Shown: positions 8,692-18,620 of the stretch, piece after piece
Numbering within the stretch: position 1 is the first letter of the stretch
Layout: each line of letters begins with the position of its first letter
NCBI RefSeq assembly: GCF_017114985.1
Contig: NZ_JABXKP010000067.1
Location: forward strand, 1-57,056
Direction: 5' to 3'
From: Nostoc sp. JL33
GTDB taxonomy: Bacteria > Cyanobacteriota > Cyanobacteriia > Cyanobacteriales > Nostocaceae
DNA: 57,056 nt
Notes under the pieces: generated by a model
The model's database searches: none
Seen by the model: only the letters and a program-made list of their open reading frames with translations
What the model was told of the DNA's origin: nothing
Position numbers and translations under genes: made by a program

Positions 8692-9279
8692 TTACTCAGC
8701 ATTCAGGATTGGTAACTCAGTATTATCACCGTCAAGTCCTCTATCTTTGGTTTGTGATATCACCCAGTAGCGATAATCTGCCAAAAGTTGATTTAATAAC
8801 CGTTGCTTGACCGACAACAGCACGCTTTTGAGCAAAGCATTGCCAGTAGCTTCTAAAATTGGCTTAGGAGTGAAGGAAAATGGCGGTGGAAAATCCACCA
8901 GCACTTCTAAATCAGCTATTCCTTGCAGGCGAGTGCCAGTGCTAAACTCTTTAGGAGACAAATGCCCTTTTAAATTGAGAGTAAAGCGCTGGTTAATATA
9001 CTCGAAACCCAGGATTTCACAGCCTAGCGATCGCAAATAAATTATTCCATTTGATTCTGCCCAAACTCTCATGTCTACAGTAGGTTGAATACTCAGTGAC
9101 ATAAAACTTAGGGGACGCATTTTCAACCGAAATACCTCCTCAGAAAGCTGCTGAATCCGGCTATTGTCAACCAAAGCCTTAACCAGACGTTGAGGCTGAC
9201 GCAAGTAGTGCTGAATAGGAATAGGCTGCTCTGGAACAGCAATTTCAACCGATTGGGAGGCAGTAAACCGGGTAGCCAT
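8692..9279 (-). CDS. DUF1997 family protein
   Basis: A 195-aa soluble protein matching the cyanobacterial/plastid DUF1997 family in overall pattern: YLRQPQRLVKALVD near the N-terminus, a beta-rich middle (FRLKMRPLSFMSLSIQPTVDMRVW) and the phrase LEVLVDFPPPF followed by a C-terminal helix (LLNQLLADYRYW). The fold resembles lipid/START-like cavities in structure predictions I recall, but no ligand is known. No signal peptide. Convergent with rnhB. Confidence 0.85.
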   Translation of the reverse strand: MATRFTASQSVEIAVPEQPIPIQHYLRQPQRLVKALVDNSRIQQLSEEVFRLKMRPLSFMSLSIQPTVDMRVWAESNGIIYLRSLGCEILGFEYINQRFTLNLKGHLSPKEFSTGTRLQGIADLEVLVDFPPPFSFTPKPILEATGNALLKSVLLSVKQRLLNQLLADYRYWVISQTKDRGLDGDNTELPILNAE

Positions 9280-9842
9280 GAGCGGATAAAAATATCTGTT
9301 TCTTAATTTTAATATTTTTTAACAACTTAGTTCTGATTATTAGAAAAGTAGAAAATTTATTCACCATAAAAATGATTATTGCTTATCAGCTATACATGAT
9401 TAGCAAAAACTTGGTAAGCTCATTATTATCTTTAGTTCAATAAATATATATTAGGATTTAACTCTTGACACAAAATCAAGAAGATGCATTGTTATTTGGT
9501 CAGAAAACAATATAATTGCTCTTAAATCTTCATAAGAATTTAGCAAAAAAACTCTCAGGAAATCTATCTGCTATAAGACTGATTTCCATAACTCGTTTTT
9601 CTGGATAAGTAAGTAGGCACGATAAAACGAATATATGTTTAGTTTTGTAAAACGGTGAAATAAGGTATTTGTGAGGTGTGTGCTAAATTTACATATTACA
9701 TACTTATAAATTTTCCCGCCCACTTACTTACATATTTAGGTCTATTACTTTAGTGCGTAAGAGTAGATATTGGATATATTTGCCAAGACCAAAGTATCAT
9801 ACCTCTGTTTACCGATTAAACTCGCAACTCAAGGCTAAATGC
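9280..9842. other. A+T-rich divergent intergenic region before pheA
   Basis: Noncoding and strongly A+T-rich, between the divergent DUF1997 gene and pheA. It has ACTTACTTACATA-like repeats near 9722-9736. I see no clear promoter boxes or RNA genes. The last 90 bp (from the GTG at 9753) form an in-frame extension of pheA that I consider untranslated. Confidence 0.45.
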
Positions 9843-10718
9843 ATGACTTTATCGATCGCACATTTAGGGCCTCCCGGCACTTACACAGAACAAGCAGCTG
9901 TTTTTTATGTCAACTGGTTGACTAAAAGTACGGGAATTGAAGCTATATTAAGCCCTTATCTCACCATCTCCCAATCACTGCACGCTGTTGCTGATGGTCA
10001 AGCCGACTTGGCTGTTGTGCCAGTGGAAAATTCTATTGAAGGGAGTGTGACTACAACACTGGATACACTATGGCAATTGGACAGTTTGCGAATTCAGTTG
10101 GCTTTGGTATTACCCATTGTCCATACGTTAATTTCTTGCGCGTCTAGCTTAGATAAGATTAAAACTGTTTACTCTCACCCGCAAGCTTTGGCACAATGTC
10201 AGGGATGGTTAGAGCGGTTTCTCCCGACTGTACAGATTATTCCTAGCAATTCCACAACCGAAGCACTACAGCGATTAGAGCAAGAAACAACAACAGCAGC
10301 GATCGCCTCTAGTAGAGCAGCCCAAATCTACAAATTGCCGATACTTGCTAGTGGTATTAATGACTATCCAGAAAACTTTACTCGTTTTTGGGTGGTAAGT
10401 CAGGGTGAAGCGGAGGCTGGATACCAAACATCAAAAGTGCCTACCAGTCAGACATCGCTGGCTTTTAGTATGCCTGCTAATACACCTGGAGCATTGGTCA
10501 AACCTTTGCAAATATTTGCTCAACTAGGGATTAACCTCAGTCGGATTGAATCTCGTCCGACGAAGCGATCGCTAGGCGAATACTTGTTTTTCATCGATTT
10601 AGAAGCGGATGCCAAGGAAGCACAAATGCAATCTGCTTTAGCAGAATTAACTATCCACACAGAAATTTTAAAAATTCTTGGCGTTTACAATGTTTTGCCG
10701 ATCAACGCTGTTACTTGA
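9843..10718 (+). CDS. pheA: prephenate dehydratase
   Basis: Converts prephenate to phenylpyruvate, the committed step to phenylalanine. I chose the ATG at 9843 (MTLSIAHLGPPGTYTEQAA) because family homology starts there; the frame also extends to a GTG at 9753, but that part has no family character. The catalytic domain holds VVPVENSIEGSV and the catalytic Thr in NFTRFW. A C-terminal ACT domain (about residues 200-280) carries ESRP, the phenylalanine-binding motif for feedback inhibition. Length about 291 aa is normal for a monofunctional enzyme. It stands alone. Confidence 0.94.
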   Translation: MTLSIAHLGPPGTYTEQAAVFYVNWLTKSTGIEAILSPYLTISQSLHAVADGQADLAVVPVENSIEGSVTTTLDTLWQLDSLRIQLALVLPIVHTLISCASSLDKIKTVYSHPQALAQCQGWLERFLPTVQIIPSNSTTEALQRLEQETTTAAIASSRAAQIYKLPILASGINDYPENFTRFWVVSQGEAEAGYQTSKVPTSQTSLAFSMPANTPGALVKPLQIFAQLGINLSRIESRPTKRSLGEYLFFIDLEADAKEAQMQSALAELTIHTEILKILGVYNVLPINAVT

Positions 10719-10743
10719 GAAGTGAGGAATTCTCGGTTATCAA

Positions 10744-10906
10744 TTAGGAGTTAAGAATTATCAGTTAGGATTTAGGAGTTATCAGTTAGGCAGTATAAAT
10801 TATAAGTTGTCAATCTTTTATTTTTTGTTATTTCTTCCTAACTCCTAACTCCTAACTCTTAACTCCTCACTCCTCACCCCTCACCCCTCACCCCTGACTC
10901 CTCACT
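10744..10906. repeat. short tandem repeat cluster (TTAGGAGT / CCTAACT / CTCACCC)
   Basis: Two blocks: 10744-10791 with TTAGGAGTTA and ATCAGTTAGG units, and 10837-10906 with CCTAACT tandem units grading into CTCACCC units. It fills the convergent gap between pheA and the LON-domain gene. The two blocks are roughly complementary (TTAGGAGT versus ACTCCTAA) and could form a hairpin in the transcript. Confidence 0.8.
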
Positions 10907-10908
10907 GA

Positions 10909-11556
10909 TTATTTTTCATTAAATGTGTCTTTGAGAACGGCGCGAGCTGCCAAGTGATTACGAGTAGAAGTTAAAATTTCTGCTTCCCGCTCTAGACGAG
11001 TTACAGTATCTTGCATTTCTAGCAACAACTGCTGCTCTGCGGCGACACCATAAAGATTACTGGCTACCCAATAAGATAATTCTGTTGGTAGATCAGGCAA
11101 ATCTTCTGGCAACTCGATATTTTGTTCGGTTAATTTGGCTGACAGACGCACAACATCTCGAACTAGTTGTTCTACCTCAGAAGACAAAGGTCGCAAATCT
11201 TTAGTCGGCGGTTGGTCTTCAATCCACTCCACTAAGCCAACGCGGTATGGCTTTTCACGAACATACTCTAATACACGAAATCTTTGCTGACCTAAAGTCA
11301 ACATCTTGATCCGATCATCTGGCAGACGCTGGTGATGAACGATTTCTGCACAACAGCCAGTGTTTGCAATTGTACCTTTAACAGGATCGAACATCAAAAC
11401 ACCGAACCTGCGATCGCTCTCCAAAATCGTGTTCATCATGATTCGGTAGCGAAATTCAAAGATGTGTAGGGGTAATGGCCTGGTAGGAAACAGAACTACT
11501 TCGGGTAACGGGAACAGAGGTAGTTCGCGAACTGCAATTTTAGAAGATGATGTCAT
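10909..11556 (-). CDS. LON peptidase substrate-binding (N-terminal) domain protein
   Basis: A stand-alone LON N-terminal domain of 215 aa with no ATPase or protease part. The characteristic opening is VRELPLFPLPEVVLFPTRPLPLHIFEFRYR, then GVLMFDP and RFRVLEY. The second half is helical, with a coiled segment near the end (LEMQDTVTRLEREAEIL). Homologs are widespread in cyanobacteria; the function is unproven and may be substrate selection or adaptor activity. It lies downstream of rpsJ beyond a terminator-like hairpin, so it is probably a separate transcript. Confidence 0.88.
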   Translation of the reverse strand: MTSSSKIAVRELPLFPLPEVVLFPTRPLPLHIFEFRYRIMMNTILESDRRFGVLMFDPVKGTIANTGCCAEIVHHQRLPDDRIKMLTLGQQRFRVLEYVREKPYRVGLVEWIEDQPPTKDLRPLSSEVEQLVRDVVRLSAKLTEQNIELPEDLPDLPTELSYWVASNLYGVAAEQQLLLEMQDTVTRLEREAEILTSTRNHLAARAVLKDTFNEK

Positions 11557-11652
11557 TGTTACCTTGATATAAACTTAATCTTAAAAAATAATTTTTCTCT
11601 GCTTTTCCCGTACTTTGTTTACATTCTATCATTTGTTTCCTACCTAAATAAA

Positions 11653-11679
11653 AGCCCTGAGATATATTTCATCAGGGCT
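11653..11679 (-). terminator. rho-independent terminator-like hairpin after the str operon
   Basis: AGCCCTGA and TCAGGGCT form an 8-bp perfect stem with an 11-nt loop. On the minus strand the stem is followed by TTTTATTT. It sits about 70 bp past rpsJ, the last gene of the operon. Confidence 0.7.
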
Positions 11680-11747
11680 ATGTAAATATTCATACTAATG
11701 TCACTAGTGATTTGTCTGAGTACTAATGACTAATAACTAATGACTAA

Positions 11748-12065
11748 TTAAAGTTTGACTTCGATATCTACACCCGATGGTAAATCCAATTTCATTAGAG
11801 CATCAATAGTTTTAGAAGAGGGCTGGTAAATGTCAATAATCCGGCGATGAGTACGGGTTTCAAAGTGTTCCCGTGAATCTTTATCTACGTGAGGCGATCG
11901 CAGCACACAATAGATCCGGCGTTTTGTTGGTAAAGGAATTGGGCCTATAGCTGTAGCATTGGTGCGGTTAGCGGTATCTACAATCTTCTCGCAAGATGTA
12001 TCTAATAGGCGGCGGTCAAAAGCCTGTAAGCGAATTCTAATCTTCTGCTGCTGTAGAGTTGCCAT
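11748..12065 (-). CDS. rpsJ: 30S ribosomal protein S10
   Basis: A 105-aa S10 with the family blocks [27 protein letters not shown] and [23 protein letters not shown]10 lies in the 30S head and, as NusE, joins transcription antitermination complexes. It is the last gene of the str cluster; the cyanobacterial position directly after tuf is as expected. A strong hairpin in the tuf-rpsJ gap (12192-12227) may lower or uncouple its expression. Length is normal. Confidence 0.97.
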   Translation of the reverse strand: MATLQQQKIRIRLQAFDRRLLDTSCEKIVDTANRTNATAIGPIPLPTKRRIYCVLRSPHVDKDSREHFETRTHRRIIDIYQPSSKTIDALMKLDLPSGVDIEVKL

Positions 12066-12191
12066 CTTTAATTTTCCAGGTTCTGCGTAATTAGGGGAGT
12101 AGTTAGAGGCTAAAGGTTACAAGTTATAGGTTACAGAAAACTATCACCTGTCCCCTGCAACCTATTACTTTATTTATAGAGGGAAGAGAAA

Positions 12192-12227
12192 GGAGCAGAG
12201 AGGCATAATAAATACCATCTCTGCTCC
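12192..12227 (-). terminator. hairpin between tuf and rpsJ
   Basis: GGAGCAGAGA pairs perfectly with TCTCTGCTCC over 10 bp. On the minus strand it is followed by TTTCTCTTCCC. This suggests partial termination or a processing/stability site behind tuf. Confidence 0.6.
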
Positions 12228-12248
12228 TTCGTTATGAGCAAAAAGGTG

Positions 12249-13478
<1,230 letters not shown>

Positions 13479-13501
13479 GAATGCTCATTTCCTTATTTTA
13501 A

Positions 13502-15580
13502 CTAAGCGTTCCCTTTGCTTTTTGCAATGATAGTTTCAGCTACGCTGCGAGGCACCTCTTCGTAGTGGCTGAACTCCATCGTGAAGATACCCCGACCTTG
13601 GGTCTTTGACCGTATATCAGTGGCGTAGCCAAACATGGTCGCCAGTGGAACTTTGGATGCGACCTTAGCGATTCCCTGTTCGGTGCTTTGGCTTTCAATC
13701 TGCCCTCGACGGGAGATGAGGTCACCGATGACGTTCCCGATATAGTCTTCAGGAACTTCAACCTCAACTTTCATCATAGGCTCTAAGAGAACGGGTGAAG
13801 CTTTCAGCACAGCCTCTTTCATCGCCATTGAGCCAGCGATTTTGAAAGCCATTTCCGAAGAGTCTACATCGTGGTATGACCCATCAATTAGCGTCGCTTT
13901 GACGTCAATCAACGGATATCCAGCTAGTACACCGGATTCGCAGCTTTCTTTCATTCCTTGTTCTGCGGGGCCAACGTACTCTTTAGGTACTGTACCGCCA
14001 GCAATTTTGGAGACGAATTCAAAGCCAGTACCGGGTTCTCCAGGCTCCAAATTGATCACAACGTGACCGTATTGGCCTTTACCACCACTTTGGCGAATGA
14101 ATTTGCCCTCAACTTTGTTCACAGCTTTCCGAATTGTTTCTCGGTAAGCTACTTGCGGCGCACCTACATTCGCTTCCACCTTGAATTCTCGTAACATCCG
14201 GTCTACTAGAATTTCTAGGTGTAGCTCTCCCATCCCCGCGATCACGGTTTGGTTTGTTTCCGGATCGACGCGGACACGGAAGGTGGGGTCTTCTTCTGAG
14301 AGAGATTGCAGAGCCTTGGACAGCTTGTCCATGTCGTTCTTGGTTTTGGGTTCAACCGCCACCGAGATCACAGGCTCAGGAATGAATAGGGATTCCAGAA
14401 TTACTGGCGATCCATCATCACAGAGGGTGTCACCTGTCAAGGTGTCTTTCAATCCCAGAGCTGCTCCTAAATCACCCGCCCGCAGTTCATCGACATCTTG
14501 CCGGTCATCTGCCTTCATTAGAACTAAGCGGGAAATCCGTTCTTTTTTATTCTTACTAGCGTTGAGAACGTAGCTGCCCTTTTTCAGGACACCAGAATAA
14601 ACGCGAACAAATGTCAGGCGACCGTAAGGGTCAGCCATAATCTTGAATGCTAGAGCCGCTAGGGGTTCGCTGTCATCAGCTCGCCGCTCAACAGTATCGC
14701 CATTCGGCAGTAAGCCTTGAATTGGCGGTACTTCACTTGGCGCTGGTAGGTAATCTACAACGGCATCCAGCATCAACTGTACGCCTTTGTTTTTGAATGC
14801 TGAACCGCAAAGTACTGGTACAATTGTCCCCGCAATTGTGCCTTTACGCAGGGCAGTCCGAACTTCCTGTTCTGTAAGTTCTTCGCCATCGAAGTACTTA
14901 GCCATCAGAGCATCATCGGTTTCTGCTGCGGCTTCTATGAGCTTGGTGCGGAATTCGTCTACCTGCGCTTGCAATTCTTCCGGAATATCGGTTTCCTGGA
15001 TATCAGTACCTTGGTCATTGGCGTAAACATACGCACGTTGCCGTACTAGGTCAACGATACCTCGGAAGTCGTTTTCACTACCAATTGGTAGTTGAATGGC
15101 GATCGCATTTGCCCGCAGGCGATCGCGGATCTGATCGTGAACTTTATAAAAGTTCGCTCCGGTGCGATCCATCTTGTTGATAAAGGCTATCCGAGGAACT
15201 TTGTAGCGTTCTGCTTGCCGCCACACTGTCTCGGACTGCGGTTGCACGCCGCCCACAGAACAAAATACTGCGATTACACCATCCAACACGCGCATGGAAC
15301 GCTCAACTTCAATTGTGAAGTCTACGTGACCCGGAGTATCGATAATGTTAATTTGATGATCTTTCCAACTGGTACTTATAGCAGCAGCAGTAATGGTAAT
15401 TCCTCGCTCCCGCTCCTGCTCCATCCAGTCTGTGACGGCAGTTCCTTCATGAACTTCGCCAATTTTATGAATTATCCCAGAGTAAAATAATATTCTCTCT
15501 GTTGTTGTTGTTTTGCCCGCATCTATATGCGCCGCAATACCAATGTTGCGTACTTTATCTAGCGGGATCGTGCGTGCCAC
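13502..15580 (-). CDS. fusA: translation elongation factor G
   Basis: GTPase that drives ribosomal translocation. The 692-aa product has G1 [13 protein letters not shown], the DTPGHVDF G3 motif, [10 protein letters not shown], and the C-terminal domains including the signature [14 protein letters not shown] in domain IV. The length matches the family. It lies 136 bp after rpsG and 23 bp before tuf in the canonical str order. Confidence 0.98.
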   Translation of the reverse strand: MARTIPLDKVRNIGIAAHIDAGKTTTTERILFYSGIIHKIGEVHEGTAVTDWMEQERERGITITAAAISTSWKDHQINIIDTPGHVDFTIEVERSMRVLDGVIAVFCSVGGVQPQSETVWRQAERYKVPRIAFINKMDRTGANFYKVHDQIRDRLRANAIAIQLPIGSENDFRGIVDLVRQRAYVYANDQGTDIQETDIPEELQAQVDEFRTKLIEAAAETDDALMAKYFDGEELTEQEVRTALRKGTIAGTIVPVLCGSAFKNKGVQLMLDAVVDYLPAPSEVPPIQGLLPNGDTVERRADDSEPLAALAFKIMADPYGRLTFVRVYSGVLKKGSYVLNASKNKKERISRLVLMKADDRQDVDELRAGDLGAALGLKDTLTGDTLCDDGSPVILESLFIPEPVISVAVEPKTKNDMDKLSKALQSLSEEDPTFRVRVDPETNQTVIAGMGELHLEILVDRMLREFKVEANVGAPQVAYRETIRKAVNKVEGKFIRQSGGKGQYGHVVINLEPGEPGTGFEFVSKIAGGTVPKEYVGPAEQGMKESCESGVLAGYPLIDVKATLIDGSYHDVDSSEMAFKIAGSMAMKEAVLKASPVLLEPMMKVEVEVPEDYIGNVIGDLISRRGQIESQSTEQGIAKVASKVPLATMFGYATDIRSKTQGRGIFTMEFSHYEEVPRSVAETIIAKSKGNA

Positions 15581-15676
15581 AGCTACCTCCTATAGTTTTT
15601 GCCTCATGATATCTTGTATATTACTCTTTGTTAAGATTCTATACTTTTAGGGAAAACCGCCTTTTTTGTAAATCTA

Positions 15677-15707
15677 CGATATACCGCTTCGGGAGGGCGA
15701 TATATCG
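15677..15707 (-). promoter_or_regulatory. hairpin in the rpsG-fusA spacer
   Basis: CGATATACCGC and GCGATATATCG are complementary apart from one mismatch and form an 11-bp stem with a short loop. No T-run follows on the minus strand, so it is more likely an mRNA processing or stability hairpin than a terminator. Confidence 0.4.
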
Positions 15708-15716
15708 CTTTTCTAC

Positions 15717-16187
15717 TTAGTAACGATAATGTGCGAATGCTTTATTAGCTTCCGCCATCCGGTGCGTTTCTTCGCGTTTCCGAATAGCATTGCCAGTTTC
15801 GTTGGCAGCATCCATTAATTCATTTGCCAATTTACTTGCCATTGTCCGGCCTGGTCTAGACCGGGAATATTGCACTAACCAACGCAGTGCTAGGGTAGTG
15901 CCCCGCTCTGTACGGACTTCCATTGGTACTTGGTAGGTTGCTCCGCCAACTCGCCGAGCTTTTACTTCTACTAAAGGCGTGGCATTTCGCACTGCTCTTT
16001 CAAAGGTTTCTAAGGCAGCGCTACCAGTGCGTTCCTCAATAGTTTTCAATGCATCATAAACAATCCGTGCGGCAAGTGATTTCTTGCCATGACGCATGAT
16101 CCGCCTGATAATCATGCTCACAAGGCGACTGTTATATACGGAGTCAGACGGAACTGGGCGCCTTTGAATAACACCACGACGAGACAT
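15717..16187 (-). CDS. rpsG: 30S ribosomal protein S7
   Basis: A 156-aa S7, the primary 16S rRNA binder of the 30S head. Family blocks seen: [55 protein letters not shown] residues, and the C-terminal [16 protein letters not shown]. Length is normal. It is separated from rpsL by an unusually long 595-bp spacer. Confidence 0.97.
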   Translation of the reverse strand: MSRRGVIQRRPVPSDSVYNSRLVSMIIRRIMRHGKKSLAARIVYDALKTIEERTGSAALETFERAVRNATPLVEVKARRVGGATYQVPMEVRTERGTTLALRWLVQYSRSRPGRTMASKLANELMDAANETGNAIRKREETHRMAEANKAFAHYRY

Positions 16188-16782
16188 ACTTCACCTTTAA
16201 TTCGGAATTGGCAACGAAATTATATGCTATCAGACACCGGAAACTAAAAGCGGTGGAACCGAACCCTCAGACTTCCTCAATTTTTTTCCCCGTTGCAGCG
16301 AGGCTGATTTATTGACTGCCTGCCAATTTTAGATTTTGGATTTTAGATTAAGAGTTTTCGGTAGATGTTTCGACCACAGGGGTCAGAAAAAATCCAAAGT
16401 CTGTAAGCCTCATCCCCTTCTGGGTTCGACTAATCCAAAAGACGCTCGTTCGCCCTTGGCGTCTCCCCTTAGGAGAAAACTCGCTAACCCTTTGCTATCG
16501 CAAATCTAAAATTGTTTGACTTGCTACCTGCAACTAAATACTCAAGGCGACAAGATTATAAACCTTAATGTCCAGATGAGAATTTTGCTGTCGGTTACAA
16601 CGTTCTCCTCAGAACTTCTACACTTGCTCGCTTAGTGTAGGTGTAGCTTGCTTGATTTTTTGAAACAGACTGATTCAGCCTTGATAACTGCTGTTTAGAA
16701 CACAGGTGGAGATCCTTTTTTTCTCCTTGGGCGCTTTTAAGGCAGACGATTAATCGTGTTGGATGCGATTAATCGCCTAATC
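16188..16782. other. 595-bp spacer between rpsL and rpsG
   Basis: Noncoding insertion-like sequence inside the str operon. It contains a 13-bp perfect inverted repeat, CAATTTTAGATTT at 16324-16336 and AAATCTAAAATTG at 16502-16514, bounding about 190 bp. The flanks resemble each other (TTGACTGCCTGC before, TTGACTTGCTACCTGC after). An AGACGC/GCGTCT hairpin lies inside (about 16439-16465), and there are GATTAATCG-type palindromes near 16745-16775. I see no gene. Confidence 0.6.
16324..16514. repeat. inverted-repeat-bounded segment in the str operon
   Basis: Thirteen-bp perfect terminal inverted repeats (CAATTTTAGATTT / AAATCTAAAATTG) enclose 165 bp of noncoding DNA. The AATCTAAAAT arm sequence is the same as the repeat unit at 31747-31817. 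It may be a MITE or a pair of short repeats; no clean target duplication was found. Confidence 0.45.
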
Positions 16783-17166
16783 CTATTTTTTCGCTTCTTT
16801 GGGCCGCTTGGTTCCATACTTGGAACGGCCTTGCTTGCGGTCTTTGACTCCGGCTGTATCTAAGGTGCCACGGATAATGTGGTATCTCACGCCTGGTAGA
16901 TCCTTAACCCGACCCCCACGAATCATCACAACTGAGTGTTCTTGTAAGTTGTGACCAATGCCTGGAATGTAAGCTGTAACTTCAAATCCAGAGGTAAGTC
17001 TTACTCTTGCTACTTTACGTAGAGCTGAGTTAGGCTTTTTGGGTGTGGTCGTGTATACTCTGGTACAAACTCCCCGACGTTGAGGACATTGTTTCAGAGC
17101 TGGGGACTTGGTTTTCTGACGCGATTGTTCGCGTTCATTACGTATTAGCTGCTGTATTGTTGGCAT
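16783..17166 (-). CDS. rpsL: 30S ribosomal protein S12
   Basis: A 127-aa S12 located at the decoding site. Conserved blocks: [41 protein letters not shown] (this loop contains the lysine where streptomycin-resistance changes occur in other bacteria), [17 protein letters not shown] and KYGTKRPK. It is the first gene of the str operon; the promoter should lie in 17167-17275. Confidence 0.97.
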   Translation of the reverse strand: MPTIQQLIRNEREQSRQKTKSPALKQCPQRRGVCTRVYTTTPKKPNSALRKVARVRLTSGFEVTAYIPGIGHNLQEHSVVMIRGGRVKDLPGVRYHIIRGTLDTAGVKDRKQGRSKYGTKRPKEAKK

Positions 17167-17275
17167 GAGTTACAGCGCGTAAAGCTGCTTATGGTCTAAG
17201 TTTTAACAAATCCTGATTATATCGTTTTTTAGCGTTTTATGTCAATCATTATTTGTCAATTTGTTTGACCAATGA

Positions 17276-17602
17276 CTAATGACTCAAGAAGAAGGAATTG
17301 CCACAGCCACAGGTAGCGATCGCCTGGGGGTTGTGGAAACGAAAACCACCACCCATTAAGTCTTCTGAATAATCCACCCTCAAACCGTTGAGGTAATTTA
17401 AGCTTGCTTTATCTATGACGACTTGAATCTCATCCAAGTCGAAAACCTGGTCACCAACTTTTATTGTTTTATCGAAGGACATATCATAAAAGAACCCGGA
17501 ACAACCACCTGGTTTTACTGCCAATCTAAACAACACATTTGGCTGCTGCTTGGACTTTATTCGCCCAATCTCGCTCACGGCTGCTTGACTCAGATGAATC
17601 AT
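17276..17602 (-). CDS. A-type iron-sulfur cluster assembly protein (IscA/SufA/HesB family)
   Basis: Carrier/scaffold for Fe-S clusters. The start is placed at the ATG at 17602 (MIHLSQAAVSEIGRIK), because the upstream alternative is a TTG adding only MQKTSS. The three family cysteines are present in GGCSGF and TCGCGNSF (Cys34, Cys98 and Cys100 from this start). Length 108 aa is normal. It stands alone, without suf or nif genes, so it is a general housekeeping A-type carrier by inference. Confidence 0.93.
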   Translation of the reverse strand: MIHLSQAAVSEIGRIKSKQQPNVLFRLAVKPGGCSGFFYDMSFDKTIKVGDQVFDLDEIQVVIDKASLNYLNGLRVDYSEDLMGGGFRFHNPQAIATCGCGNSFFLSH

Positions 17603-17856
17603 GGAACTAGTTTTTTGCAATTGAATACCCTATCTTCATTTTACAGATGGGTTGACCCTCGCTATCTCCCTGTGCCAAATCACCGAACCCATGAGCGCGA
17701 TCGCTATTACTACATTTATAGCACTAACATGCTTGAGTCCCCACCTTAACTAGGTAGGGACTTCTGGGGTGCAGTGTTTACAAAACAGGATTTGCACAAG
17801 AATGTATTTAGTTTTTGGATTAAAGCCTTTAGAGCTTTAATAGCGTTTTTTTAGTT

Positions 17857-18276
17857 TTAATCCTTGGTACGTGCATAGTCATCTTGATAGCGAATAATAT
17901 CGTCTTCTCCCAAGTATTCGCCATTTTGCACTTCAATCAACACCAAGGGGATCACGCCAGGATTCTCTAAACGATGAGATGTACATTGGGGTACATAGGT
18001 TGATTCATTATTGCTCAGTAGTACTTCTTGCTCACCACAAGTTACCCTAGCTGTACCAGAGACAACAATCCAGTGTTCGCTGCGGTGGTGGTGCATTTGT
18101 AGACTGAGGCGGTGTCCGGGCTTAACTTCGATGCGCTTGATTTTGTATCCGCGCCCTTCTTCCAAAACTGTAAAAGCACCCCAAGGACGTAACTCAGTTG
18201 CAGCAACGCCTCTGGAAGTGATGGCTGGAGGTAGATGTAGAGTTTCAGTCTGTGTAGTTTCTTGATATCGAGCCAT
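17857..18276 (-). CDS. cupin-domain protein, mannose-6-phosphate isomerase type II-like
   Basis: A single cupin. The ATG at 18276 (MARYQETTQ) is chosen over the ATG at 18297 because a GAGG Shine-Dalgarno lies just ahead of it (GAGGTAACT then ATG). Cupin motif 1 is GHRLSLQMHHHRSEHWIVVSG, giving metal-ligand histidines; motif 2 is YVPQCTSHRLENPG. The frame RPWGAFTVLEEGRGYKIKRIEV is that of the C-terminal cupin of GDP-mannose pyrophosphorylase/isomerase proteins, here without the nucleotidyltransferase part. Likely role: sugar-phosphate isomerisation for polysaccharide synthesis, not certain. Confidence 0.88.
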   Translation of the reverse strand: MARYQETTQTETLHLPPAITSRGVAATELRPWGAFTVLEEGRGYKIKRIEVKPGHRLSLQMHHHRSEHWIVVSGTARVTCGEQEVLLSNNESTYVPQCTSHRLENPGVIPLVLIEVQNGEYLGEDDIIRYQDDYARTKD

Positions 18277-18620
18277 AGTTACCTCATTTGGAGACATAGC
18301 AAACCGTTGGTAATCTTAACTATTGATAAAAAATCTGGCGCTATCTTGCAACGTTAAAAATTAGCAATTTTGTCGCACCTTGATAAACATAGCAAAATCA
18401 GACATTGTGGTGTAAATTGTCACTACTAAAACTATGAGCTCTACACCAAGTCTTCATCAAGCAAAATGGCAGCTTGTTCTAAACTTTAAAAAACATGGGG
18501 CATTGGGCATTGGGCATTGGGCATTGGGCATTGGGCATGGGGCACTTGTACTGAGCGAAGTCGAAGTATTGGGCATGGGGCATTGGTGATTAAGAGGCTT
18601 CCCTATTCCCTATTCCCTAA
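18277..18620. other. intergenic region with repeat array
   Basis: Apart from the GGGCATT array (18495-18586) I see only A+T-rich sequence between two minus-strand genes; it should contain the cupin promoter. Confidence 0.5.
18495..18586. repeat. tandem 7-bp repeat (GGGCATT)n
   Basis: About six consecutive GGGCATT units, then the widespread cyanobacterial segment TTGTACTGAGCGAAGTCGAA and two more units. It is typical of short tandemly repeated repetitive sequences of heterocystous cyanobacteria. Noncoding. Confidence 0.9.

Noticed and set aside
15092..15490. 132-codon plus-strand frame over fusA
   Set aside because: Shadow of the EF-G gene on the opposite strand.
17423..17749. 108-codon plus-strand frame over the Fe-S carrier gene
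   Set aside because: Antisense shadow of a clear A-type carrier; composition is not protein-like.
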